From assembly GCA_035444405.1 (NCBI GenBank), contig DAOMOP010000237.1:1-5757 (forward strand): 5,757 nt of DNA, in the 5' to 3' direction. The stretch comes from DAOMOP01 sp035444405. Its GTDB lineage: Bacteria > Pseudomonadota > Gammaproteobacteria > Burkholderiales > Rhodocyclaceae. The translations under genes and the position numbers were made by a program. Of the stretch, positions 1 to 5,757 are shown one piece after another. Each line of letters begins with the position of its first letter. The stretch's first letter is position 1. The notes beneath the pieces were generated by a model. The model searched no databases. It was not told the origin of the DNA and saw only the letters and a list, made by a program, of their open reading frames with translations.

Positions 1-64
1 TGAACACACGGCCGCGCTCGAGCCGATACTTGTCCTGCAGCGAAACGTCCGGCAATGGCGGCAT
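1..64 (-). CDS. Fused indolepyruvate:ferredoxin oxidoreductase, N-terminus only (cut by left edge)
   Basis: Only 21 codons are visible, from an ATG at 64 down to base 2, and they are open to the edge. After a short MPPLP leader the peptide reads DVSLQDKYRLERGRVF. This closely resembles the conserved start of the long (roughly 1150-residue) single-chain indolepyruvate ferredoxin oxidoreductases, which typically begin with DVSLDDKYTLERGRVF-like sequence followed by the TPP-enzyme domain. Those enzymes are thiamine-diphosphate, iron-sulfur proteins that oxidatively decarboxylate aryl-pyruvates to aryl-acetyl-CoA with ferredoxin as acceptor. The start lies 29 bases after the upstream binding-protein stop, on the same strand, so co-transcription is likely. 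No in-frame ATG, GTG or TTG lies between that stop and the chosen ATG, and no strong Shine-Dalgarno is obvious. The family call rests on a short N-terminal match; substrate and completeness cannot be judged. Confidence 0.72.
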   Translation of the reverse strand, partial: MPPLPDVSLQDKYRLERGRVF

Positions 65-93
65 CGGCGCGGCCCGTGGAAATTGCGGCCTGA

Positions 94-1254
94 TCAGTCG
101 GCCACGAGCGTGAAGCGGCCGTTCTTGACCGTCATCAGCACCTGGCCGCCGGCGTCGAAGCCCGAGTGGTCGTCCGCGCTCATGTTGATCATGCCCTGCG
201 AGGCGACCAGGCCCTGCACCTGCTCGAGCTCGTCACGCAGCGCGGCGCGAAACTCCGCCGTGCCCGGCTTGGCCTTGGCCACCGCCTTCGGCAGCGCGGT
301 CTGCAGCAGCAGGCCGGCATCATAGATTCCGGCGCCGAAGATGGGCGGACGCGAGCCGTACTTCTCCTCGTATTGGCTCACATACTCGTGCGCAACACGC
401 CGCACCGGATGCGCCTCCTCGACCTCGTCGAGCACCAGCAGCAGCGGACCGACGATCAGCGCCCCTTCGACCGCCTCCTTGCCGATCTGGATGAATGCGC
501 CGGAAGCCGAGCCGTGGGTGTGGAAGATCGGCCCCTTGTAGCCGACCTCGACGAGCGCACGGTGCGGCAATGCGGCCGCCGCGGCGATCCCGCCGACCAG
601 CACCGCGTCGGGGTTGGTACCGGCCAGCTTGACGACTTGCCCGGTCACGCTGGTGTCCTGGCGGCTGTAGCGCTCGTCGGCGACCATGCGGATGCCGACC
701 TTGCCGGCCATCTCGGCGAAGGTCTTGTACCAGTTCTCGCCGTACGGATCGTTGAAGCCGATGAAGCCCACCGTCTTGACGCCGCGCGCGGTCATCGCCT
801 CGAGCAGCTTGCCGGCGATCACGCCGTCGTTCGGGTGCGTCTTGAACACCCAGCGCTTCTTGTCGTCCATCGGCAGCACCACCGCGGCGGTGCCGACCGG
901 TGCGAGCATCGGTGTGCCGGCTTCGGCGAAGAAGCCGAGCACGCCCATCGCGTTGGGCGAGCCCGAAGGTCCGATCAGCGCGTCGATCTTGTGCTCGGTG
1001 AGCAGCTTCTGCGCGACCTGCACGCTGTGCGTCGGATCGCTGCCGTCGTCGTAGAAGATGTATTCGATCTTCGTGCCGTCGACTTCGGTGGGCAGCAAGG
1101 CCACCGAGTTGCGCTGCGGGATGCCGACGAAAGCGGTGGGCCCCACCGCCGAGCTGATCACACCGACTTTCACCTGAGCCTGTGCCGCCGTGGTCAGCAG
1201 CGCCAGCGAAGCTGCCAAGGCAGTCGCAAATTTTCCGAGTTTCCCGATGTTCAC
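94..1254 (-). CDS. ABC transporter periplasmic substrate-binding protein, LivK/aromatic-acid type
   Basis: A 386-residue protein of the type I periplasmic binding family (Peripla_BP_6, branched-chain amino acid/HAAT group), normal in length. It would capture its ligand in the periplasm and deliver it to a LivHMGF-like ABC importer. The start is a GTG at 1254, chosen because AGGAGGAGG (1261-1269) sits 6 bases upstream and because the protein then opens with a clean Sec signal peptide: Lys at 5 and 8, a hydrophobic stretch from about 9 to 22, and an AQA cleavage site after residue 26. The mature part begins VKVGVISS, followed by family landmarks such as IGPSGSPNAMGVLG, VGFIGFNDPYGENW and GAGIYDAG. 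The frame stays open far upstream of 1254, but that stretch runs through the preceding gene in another frame and is spurious. No permease or ATPase gene is in the window. Neighbours suggest an aromatic or aryl-aliphatic acid ligand, which is an inference. Confidence 0.93.
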   Translation of the reverse strand: MNIGKLGKFATALAASLALLTTAAQAQVKVGVISSAVGPTAFVGIPQRNSVALLPTEVDGTKIEYIFYDDGSDPTHSVQVAQKLLTEHKIDALIGPSGSPNAMGVLGFFAEAGTPMLAPVGTAAVVLPMDDKKRWVFKTHPNDGVIAGKLLEAMTARGVKTVGFIGFNDPYGENWYKTFAEMAGKVGIRMVADERYSRQDTSVTGQVVKLAGTNPDAVLVGGIAAAAALPHRALVEVGYKGPIFHTHGSASGAFIQIGKEAVEGALIVGPLLLVLDEVEEAHPVRRVAHEYVSQYEEKYGSRPPIFGAGIYDAGLLLQTALPKAVAKAKPGTAEFRAALRDELEQVQGLVASQGMINMSADDHSGFDAGGQVLMTVKNGRFTLVAD

Positions 1255-1260
1255 AATCGT

Positions 1261-1269
1261 CCTCCTCCT
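1261..1269 (-). promoter_or_regulatory. Strong ribosome binding site for the substrate-binding protein
   Basis: The minus strand reads AGGAGGAGG, then ACGATT, then GTG. This is a near-ideal anti-16S match at 6-base spacing. It decides the GTG start at 1254 over the open frame that continues upstream. It is the strongest Shine-Dalgarno sequence in the window, fitting the high expression usually needed for a periplasmic binding protein. Confidence 0.85.
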
Positions 1270-1277
1270 GGCCTGTG

Positions 1278-1293
1278 GTAGTGGTACCGCTAC
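1278..1293. promoter_or_regulatory. Near-palindromic dyad in the gap before the binding-protein gene
   Basis: The 16-base sequence GTAGTGGTACCGCTAC is an inverted repeat with 7 of 8 base pairs matched, centred on the GGTACC core. It lies 8 bases upstream of the Shine-Dalgarno of the substrate-binding gene, in the only noncoding gap between that gene and the hydratase/dehydrogenase fusion. It could be an operator for a dimeric regulator (a GntR-type protein would be one candidate) or a small mRNA hairpin. No convincing -35/-10 pair was found around it and no second copy was noticed in the window, so its function is unproven. Confidence 0.35.
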
Positions 1294-1346
1294 TGCGCTT
1301 GTGGTGCTCTCCTTGTCGTTATCCGCTGCCAACCCGTCGCCGCGTC

Positions 1347-3356
1347 TTACGGCGTGGTCGTGAAGTCCGGTTTGCGCCCCGCCATGAAGGCGCCTATGCC
1401 CTCGCGCGCGGCGGCCGTGCAGGCGCTGTCGCCGAAGGCGCGGTAGCCCACCTCGAGCGCGTCGGCGAGCGTCGATGCCCTGGCCGCCTCGCCGATCGCC
1501 CGCTCGAGAATGCTCAGGATCTCGCGCGACAGCGGCTGCCCGCTCGCCGAAACGGCCTCGACCGGGTCGAGCGGCGCGAGCGTGAGCGGCCCGTCGGCGG
1601 GCGGCTGCGTGTGCCCCGCGAGCATCTTGACACGGGCGACGGCTTCGCGCAGCAGTCCGGCGACATCGTCGGCGAGCGCATCGACGATGCCGAGCTCGTG
1701 CGCATGGCGCGCGCTCATGCGTTCGCCGCGGCGCAACATGGCGTGGAATTGCGCCGCCGCCTGCGGCCAGCGGCGGTACGGCACGACCATCGCGCCGATG
1801 CCCGGCACGATGCCGAGGGTGATCTCGGGCAGCTGCATCCACGCGTCCTTGAGCGCGACGATGCGGTGACAGCGGATCGCCAGCTCGAGGCCGCCGCCGA
1901 GCGCCATGCCATTGACGGCGGCGACCACCGGCTTCTTCATCGCATCGAGATGCACGAGCAGGCGCGAGCAGTAGCGCGCGTACTCGGTCGCCGCGCCGGC
2001 GTCGCCGAGCATCGACGGGAAGCGGCCGATGTCGCCGCCGGCGCAGAACGCACGCGCGCCGTAGCCGGTGATGACGAAACCGGCCACCGCCGGATCGTCC
2101 TCGAAGCGGCGGATCACCGCCAGCACCTCGTCGGTGAGCTCGTCGTGCAGCGCGTTCATCGCCTCGGGGCGGCGCAGCGTGATCACCTTGACGCCATCGA
2201 CGTCGTCGACCAGCACGTGGCGCCATACGTCGCCGTAGGCCGCGAGCGGCCGCTGCGCCGCCGGCATGCCGGGGCGCTCGGCGACGAAGCGCTCGAGGAT
2301 GCGGCCGCTCTCGGCCGCCCCGAAGCTGCGCATCAGCTCGAGTGGGCCGCGCCGGAAGCCGAGCGCGACGCGGCAGCCCAGATCGATGTCGGCGGCCTCG
2401 CCGATGGCGCGGTCGAGGATGTCCACGGTCTGCGAGAACAGCACGCCGAGGAGCCGGTCGCGCACCGTCGCGGCGGTGCCCGGCGCAACGTCGAGCCGCT
2501 TGCCGGGCGGCACGGTGAGCCACTTGTCGACCGAGCGGAACACCGGCGCGGGGCGGTAGTGCGGGCCCTCTTCCTCGGCCTGCAGCGTGTTGGTCTCGGT
2601 GATGATCGGGTTGCCGTTGGCGAGATTCAGCACGAAGAACGGGCCGGCGTGCACGAACTCGCAGGCGACGCTGTCGATCTCGGCGGCGGTCGCCTCATCG
2701 AGCAGCAAGGCCGCCTCGTTGCACCAGTTGTCGAAGATGCGGTCGAGCATGAAGCATACCGCATCGGCGGTCACCAGCGGCACCTTGCCGGTCATGCAGA
2801 AGAGCCAGCGCAGGTATTCGACGACCTCGGGATCGGTCTGGTCCCACGCGATCACCTCGACCGCCGGGTTGCGCCAGGCCGGCGCGAAGAAGTGCGTGAC
2901 CGTCGCACGCCCCTTGTGCGCGAGCTCGGCGAAGATGCGCGCGGCCGGCAGCGAGCTGGTGTTCGACGTGATCAGCGTGTCGCGGCGGACGATGCGCTCG
3001 ACCTCGGCGAAGATGCGCCGCTTCAGCGCGAGGTTCTCGGTCGCGGCCTCAATGACCCAGTCGCAGTCGGCGAGCTTCTCGTAGTCGAGCGTGCCCGTGA
3101 CATCGGCGACGACGGCAGCGGCCTGCGCCTCGTTCATCTTGCCGCGCGCGACGGCCTTCTTTGCGTAGCCGTGGAAACGCTCGAGCGCGCGGTCGAGCGC
3201 GTCCTGCGCGACATCGACCAGGGTCAGGCGGAGATCGGGCAAGGCGCTCTTCAGGTAGTAGCCGATGTCCGGGCCGATCGTGCCGGCGCCGATGATCGCG
3301 ACGTGGCGCGGCAGCGCGCGCGACGGGGTGGTCAGGAGCGGATTGGCGGGTCTCAT
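1347..3356 (-). CDS. Fused 3-hydroxyacyl-CoA dehydrogenase / enoyl-CoA hydratase
   Basis: A 669-residue bifunctional beta-oxidation enzyme. It should hydrate an enoyl-CoA to the 3-hydroxyacyl-CoA and oxidise that with NAD+ to the 3-oxoacyl-CoA. The dehydrogenase comes first: Rossmann motif GAGTIG at 23-28, SNTSSLP at 131-137, THFFAPAW with His155, VEVI with Glu167, then two C-terminal helical domains (about 198-250 and 298-350). The hydratase follows (about 380-669) with AFCAGGDI for the oxyanion hole (436-443), GMALGGGLELA carrying Glu491, and PEITLGIVPG carrying Glu511, so both catalytic glutamates are present. This order is the reverse of FadB and matches FadN-type and archaeal fusions. 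Where the family usually has Asn-Arg after the first dehydrogenase domain, this protein has Asp205-Arg206. The ATG at 3356 overlaps the CoA-transferase stop (ATGA), implying translational coupling. From memory, the Azoarcus indoleacetate cluster includes such a fusion; the actual substrate here is unknown. Confidence 0.93.
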   Translation of the reverse strand: MRPANPLLTTPSRALPRHVAIIGAGTIGPDIGYYLKSALPDLRLTLVDVAQDALDRALERFHGYAKKAVARGKMNEAQAAAVVADVTGTLDYEKLADCDWVIEAATENLALKRRIFAEVERIVRRDTLITSNTSSLPAARIFAELAHKGRATVTHFFAPAWRNPAVEVIAWDQTDPEVVEYLRWLFCMTGKVPLVTADAVCFMLDRIFDNWCNEAALLLDEATAAEIDSVACEFVHAGPFFVLNLANGNPIITETNTLQAEEEGPHYRPAPVFRSVDKWLTVPPGKRLDVAPGTAATVRDRLLGVLFSQTVDILDRAIGEAADIDLGCRVALGFRRGPLELMRSFGAAESGRILERFVAERPGMPAAQRPLAAYGDVWRHVLVDDVDGVKVITLRRPEAMNALHDELTDEVLAVIRRFEDDPAVAGFVITGYGARAFCAGGDIGRFPSMLGDAGAATEYARYCSRLLVHLDAMKKPVVAAVNGMALGGGLELAIRCHRIVALKDAWMQLPEITLGIVPGIGAMVVPYRRWPQAAAQFHAMLRRGERMSARHAHELGIVDALADDVAGLLREAVARVKMLAGHTQPPADGPLTLAPLDPVEAVSASGQPLSREILSILERAIGEAARASTLADALEVGYRAFGDSACTAAAREGIGAFMAGRKPDFTTTP

Positions 3357-4591
3357 GCGGTCGTGGCCCTCGCAGTGGTGTTCTCGGTGTTGCCCCGCGC
3401 GGCGGCGACGATGCCGTCGCGCTCGAGGCAGGCGATCTCGTCGCGGCCGTAGCCGGCCTCGGCGAGTACGGCATGGGTGTGCTCGCCGTAATGCGGCGGG
3501 AAGGCGAGCCGCTTTGAGGCGAACGGCAGGTCGACGGCCATCGGCTGCATGCGCACCGCGCGCCCGTCGGGCCGCTCGGTGCTGGTCAGGCGGCTGGCGA
3601 CCGCCGGCAGCTCGCGCACCGCCGGGATGTCGTGGATCGGCGCGTGCGGGATGGTCGCGGCGCGGAAATCGGCGACGATGTCGGCGGTCGCGTGCTGGCG
3701 CGTGATCGCCGCTATGTCGCGGTGGATCGTGTCTCGCTCGGCGTGCCGGCCCTCGTTGGTCGCGCGCACCGCGTTGGCGGCCGGCGCGAACTTCGGGATC
3801 GCGGTCAGGCGCTGCCACTGCACGTCGCTGCCGATCGCCATGTAGATGAAGCCATCGGCGGTCGGATAGACGTTGGTCGGGATGAACTTGCGGTGCTCGT
3901 TGCCGCAGCGCGTGATCTCGTTCGGCTGGCAGTCGAAGTCGAGCAGCGGCAGCGTCGTGATCAGCCACGAGCTCGCCGCCTGCAGCATCGACACGTCGAT
4001 GCGCATGCCGCGGCCGGTCTCGGCGCGCTCGGCCAGCGCGAGCATCACGTTCGCATAGACCTCGTCACCCGCCTTCAGATCGATGATCGGCACGCCCGAG
4101 AGCGTCGGCGGCCCGTCGGCCGCGCCGGTGAGCTCCATGTAGCCGGCCATCGCCTGGATCACCGGATCGTAGCCGGGCGCATCCGGGTAGTCCGGCCCCA
4201 TCGCCGAGATGCCCGCCCAGATCAGCTGCGGGCGGTGCGCCGACAGCGTCTCGTAGTCGATGCCGAGCTGGCGGTAGCGGCGCGGCACGGTGTTGCAGCA
4301 GAACACGTCGACGTCGAGCGCGTCGATCAGCCGCCGCAGCAGCGCCTGGCCCTGCGGGTCCTTCAGGTTCAGCGCGATCGCTTCCTTGCCGACGTTGGGC
4401 GCGACGAAGTAGCTGCGCCGGTCGTCGTCGCAGACGCGCCCGCCGATGTAGCGGTTGGGGTCGCCCGGCAGGCCGTCGCCGGCCGGCGTGGACTCGATGC
4501 GGATCACGCGCCAGCCGAGCTGGGCGAAGCGCAGCGTGGCGTACGGCAGGGACAGCGCCTGCTCCATCGACAGGACGGTGCGGCGCTTCAT
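3353..4591 (-). CDS. Family III (CaiB/BaiF) CoA-transferase
   Basis: A 412-residue CoA-transferase of the formyl-CoA transferase/CaiB family, about normal in length. It moves CoA from a donor such as succinyl-CoA to a carboxylic acid through an aspartyl-CoA thioester. Visible landmarks are VLSMEQALSLPYA (residues 6-18), the LGWRVIRIE strand, SYFVAPNVGKEAIALNL (60-76), PGYDPVIQAMAG (139-150), and GVPIIDLKAG with the expected nucleophile Asp171, followed by GRGMRIDVSM. The ATG at 4591 was preferred over an in-frame ATG at 4639: AAGGCAGGA lies just upstream (4596-4604), homology begins a few residues later, and the upstream extension is Arg-rich, runs through a hairpin and lacks a Shine-Dalgarno. 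The stop overlaps the next gene. A single-subunit transferase beside a hydratase/dehydrogenase fusion resembles IaaL (phenylsuccinyl-CoA transferase) of auxin degradation, but this is context, not proof; other dicarboxylic or aryl acids are possible. Confidence 0.92.
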   Translation of the reverse strand: MKRRTVLSMEQALSLPYATLRFAQLGWRVIRIESTPAGDGLPGDPNRYIGGRVCDDDRRSYFVAPNVGKEAIALNLKDPQGQALLRRLIDALDVDVFCCNTVPRRYRQLGIDYETLSAHRPQLIWAGISAMGPDYPDAPGYDPVIQAMAGYMELTGAADGPPTLSGVPIIDLKAGDEVYANVMLALAERAETGRGMRIDVSMLQAASSWLITTLPLLDFDCQPNEITRCGNEHRKFIPTNVYPTADGFIYMAIGSDVQWQRLTAIPKFAPAANAVRATNEGRHAERDTIHRDIAAITRQHATADIVADFRAATIPHAPIHDIPAVRELPAVASRLTSTERPDGRAVRMQPMAVDLPFASKRLAFPPHYGEHTHAVLAEAGYGRDEIACLERDGIVAAARGNTENTTARATTA

Positions 4592-4713
4592 GCGGTCCTG
4601 CCTTGCCCGGTGCCGTGCAGACGGTGCCCGGCGTGGCATGCCGGGATGGGCGTCGGGCGGCGGGAGGGGATGGCTTTCATGTGGGCCTCCAGAGTTGATG
4701 TACGGTGCTTGCC
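4592..4713. other. Intergenic gap between the MoaD-like and CoA-transferase genes
   Basis: This 122-base gap is the longest noncoding stretch in the window. It holds the transferase ribosome binding site (AAGGCAGGA, 4596-4604) and a GC-rich hairpin (4627-4645). No T-tract follows the hairpin on the minus strand, so an intrinsic terminator is not supported, and no clear sigma-70 promoter was seen. The gap may nevertheless mark a break between transcription units. Confidence 0.5.
4627..4645. repeat. GC-rich inverted repeat (hairpin) in the intergenic gap
   Basis: The arms CCCGGC (4627-4632) and GCCGGG (4640-4645) are perfect complements around a 7-base loop. An overlapping 8-base palindrome, GGCATGCC (4635-4642), offers an alternative fold. 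It could stabilise or process the mRNA between the sulfur-carrier and transferase cistrons. There is no U-run, and short GC stems are common in GC-rich DNA, so significance is uncertain. Confidence 0.4.
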
Positions 4714-4965
4714 TCAGCCGCCCGCGATCGGCGGGACCAGGGCGACTTCGTCCTCGTCATGCACGGGATGATCGCGGTCTGCATAGTGGGAATTGACCGA
4801 GACCATCACGACGTCGATGTACTCGAACGCGTTCCTGAAGCGTTCGTCCTGGGTCGGAAGCCAGTCGAGCAGCATGCCCACGGTGCGGATCCCGTCCGGC
4901 AGGACGATGTCTTCGGCATCGCATCCCATGCTGTCCCGCAGCCAGGCGAAGTACTTCAGCTGCAT
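4714..4965 (-). CDS. MoaD/ThiS-family sulfur carrier protein
   Basis: An 83-residue ubiquitin-fold protein similar in length and pattern to MoaD, the small subunit of molybdopterin synthase. It begins MQLKYFAWLRDSMG, has the mid-protein VMVSVNSHYAD strand and the late DEDEVALVPPIAGG. The C-terminal Gly-Gly is intact, which in MoaD is adenylated by MoeB and carries the thiocarboxylate sulfur for the molybdopterin dithiolene. It lies 6 bases after the stop of a molybdenum hydroxylase subunit, so it was probably recruited to support cofactor supply for that enzyme. No other cofactor-synthesis gene (such as moaE) is in view. The ATG at 4965 has only a weak Shine-Dalgarno (GGCGG inside the preceding gene), consistent with translational coupling. 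ThiS-type or other sulfur-carrier roles are the alternative, but the aromatic N-terminus and neighbour favour MoaD-like. Confidence 0.88.
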   Translation of the reverse strand: MQLKYFAWLRDSMGCDAEDIVLPDGIRTVGMLLDWLPTQDERFRNAFEYIDVVMVSVNSHYADRDHPVHDEDEVALVPPIAGG

Positions 4966-4971
4966 GCGCGC

Positions 4972-5757
4972 TCAAACCGCCAGCCCTTCGAGGGGCGCAG
5001 CCGCCGTGCCGGAAGCCGCCTGCGCCCGCTTGTCGTGGATCGCGCGGGCGACCTTCTCGGGTGACATCGGCGGATCGAAGATGCGCACGCCGGTCGCGTT
5101 GTACAGCGCATTGGCGATGGCCGGCGCGATGACGATGGTCGGCAGCTCGGAAATGCCCTTGGCGCCATAGGGGCCTTCGGCGCAATGGCTCTCGATGAAG
5201 TGCAGGTCGAGCGGCGGCATCTCCGGCGCCGTGATGAGCTTGTAGTCACGGAAGCAGGCATTCTTCAGCATGCCGTTCTCGATCCGCATGTCCTCGCTCA
5301 GCGCGTAGCCCAGGCCGATGGCGAGGCCGCCTTCGACCTGGCCTTCGAGCCCCATGCGGTTGATGACGCGGCCGACGTCCTGGGCCACCGTGACCTTGTC
5401 CACCTTGATCTCGCCGGTCAGCGTGTCGACGGTGATCTCGGCGATGTGCACGGCGTGGGAATAGGCGGCGGAGTGGTCGGAGACGTGCCTCGCGCCCTCG
5501 GGCTCGCTCTTCGGCTCGTAGTAGTCGGTGACCATCACCAGCTCGGGCTCGGCCTGGAAGTGCATCTGCCGCAGCAGGCGCTCGAGCTTGATGAGCGGCG
5601 TGCCGTCGCGTTCGAACACGACCGAGCCACCGCGCAGGTCGAGGCTCTCGGCCGCTTCGCCGAGCATCCTCTCGGCAGCGTTCAGGATCTGCGCCTTGGC
5701 CTTGCGTGCGGCGCGGCGCGTGCCGTTGCCGGCGATGAAGGTGGTGCGCGAGGCGTG
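4972..5757 (-). CDS. Xanthine dehydrogenase-family molybdenum hydroxylase, large subunit, C-terminal part (cut by right edge)
   Basis: The frame is open to the right edge; 261 residues are visible and the protein should be several hundred residues longer upstream. The first ATG in view (5667) is internal, because coding homology continues before it as SRTTFIAGNGTRRAARKA, equivalent to the SR(V/T)TF(V/I)AGNA segment of the family. Further landmarks are VAQDVGRVINRMGLEGQVEG (125-144 of the visible part), GPYGAKGISELP (195-206) and PAIANALYNATGVRI (212-226). The Glu of GISE (base triplet 5146-5148) aligns with the catalytic glutamate that sits by the molybdenum in xanthine oxidase. Such enzymes hydroxylate N-heterocycles, aldehydes or aryl-CoA compounds with water as oxygen donor. 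Substrate cannot be assigned from this part; the FeS and FAD subunits or domains are out of view. In the proposed iaa-like context it would hydroxylate an indole-type ring, which is an inference. Confidence 0.93.
   Translation of the reverse strand, partial: HASRTTFIAGNGTRRAARKAKAQILNAAERMLGEAAESLDLRGGSVVFERDGTPLIKLERLLRQMHFQAEPELVMVTDYYEPKSEPEGARHVSDHSAAYSHAVHIAEITVDTLTGEIKVDKVTVAQDVGRVINRMGLEGQVEGGLAIGLGYALSEDMRIENGMLKNACFRDYKLITAPEMPPLDLHFIESHCAEGPYGAKGISELPTIVIAPAIANALYNATGVRIFDPPMSPEKVARAIHDKRAQAASGTAAAPLEGLAV

Noticed and set aside
166..1281. Plus-strand open frame of 371 codons
   Set aside because: It is antisense to the substrate-binding protein, low in complexity and has no family motif.
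1255..2523. Upstream extension of the binding-protein frame, which would give an 809-residue protein
   Set aside because: The extension overlaps the hydratase domain in another frame and is Arg/Ala-rich without domains. The GTG at 1254 has an ideal Shine-Dalgarno and begins a signal peptide.
1182..3452. Plus-strand open frame of 756 codons
   Set aside because: It lies antisense to the HCDH-ECH fusion, which has intact domain motifs. Its translation is Arg/His/Val/Asp-rich with no recognisable domain, a typical GC-rich shadow frame.
3357..3968. Upstream extension of the HCDH-ECH frame, which would give an 873-residue protein
   Set aside because: It overlaps the C-terminal part of the CoA-transferase in a different frame. 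The ATG at 3356 immediately precedes the Rossmann fold and overlaps the transferase stop as ATGA.
4592..4639. Longer CoA-transferase start at 4639
   Set aside because: The added 16 residues are Arg-rich and not family-like, there is no Shine-Dalgarno before 4639, and AAGGCAGGA precedes the ATG at 4591.
4627..4645. Intrinsic terminator
   Set aside because: The stem is present but no T-tract follows it on either strand, so it is listed only as an inverted repeat.
3632..4771. Plus-strand open frame of 379 codons
   Set aside because: It is antisense to the CoA-transferase and runs across the intergenic gap into the MoaD-like gene; composition is shadow-like.
1..5757. CRISPR array, tRNA/rRNA, insertion sequence or phage features
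   Set aside because: No regularly spaced repeats, tRNA-like cloverleaf, transposase motif or terminal inverted repeats were noticed; nearly all of the window is covered by metabolic genes.

Overview
The window is GC-rich bacterial DNA with every supportable gene on the minus strand, so it reads right to left as one probable operon or part of a larger one. Codon use, the genome style (long antisense shadow frames caused by high GC) and the gene families fit a proteobacterium. A betaproteobacterial degrader of aromatic compounds (Rhodocyclales or Burkholderiales type) is the best guess, but no taxonomic marker is present.

Layout in transcription order: (1) the C-terminal 261 residues of a xanthine-dehydrogenase-family molybdenum hydroxylase large subunit, cut by the right edge (5757-4972); (2) a MoaD/ThiS-like sulfur carrier ending in Gly-Gly, 6 bases downstream (4965-4714); (3) a 122-base gap containing a GC hairpin; (4) a family III (CaiB/BaiF) CoA-transferase (4591-3353); (5) a fused 3-hydroxyacyl-CoA dehydrogenase/enoyl-CoA hydratase whose start overlaps the transferase stop as ATGA (3356-1347); (6) a 92-base gap with a near-perfect dyad and a very strong Shine-Dalgarno sequence; (7) a periplasmic substrate-binding protein of the branched-chain amino acid/aromatic acid ABC type with a Sec signal peptide (1254-94); (8) 29 bases further on, the first 21 codons of what looks like a fused indolepyruvate:ferredoxin oxidoreductase, cut by the left edge (64-1).

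Together the genes describe uptake of an organic acid (6), hydroxylation by a molybdenum enzyme (1, perhaps helped by 2), activation by CoA transfer (4), and hydration and oxidation of an enoyl-CoA in a beta-oxidation-like sequence (5), with an aryl-pyruvate oxidoreductase at the end (8). From memory, the anaerobic indoleacetate (iaa) cluster of Azoarcus/Aromatoleum contains a molybdenum hydroxylase, a CoA-transferase (IaaL, phenylsuccinyl-CoA transferase), a fused enoyl-CoA hydratase/3-hydroxyacyl-CoA dehydrogenase and an ABC substrate-binding protein. The window is therefore plausibly part of an iaa-like pathway for auxin or related aryl-acetic or aryl-succinic acids. This assignment is an inference from gene content. 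The diagnostic genes (B12 mutase, hydantoinase-like protein, acyl-CoA dehydrogenase, ligase, thiolase) are not in view.
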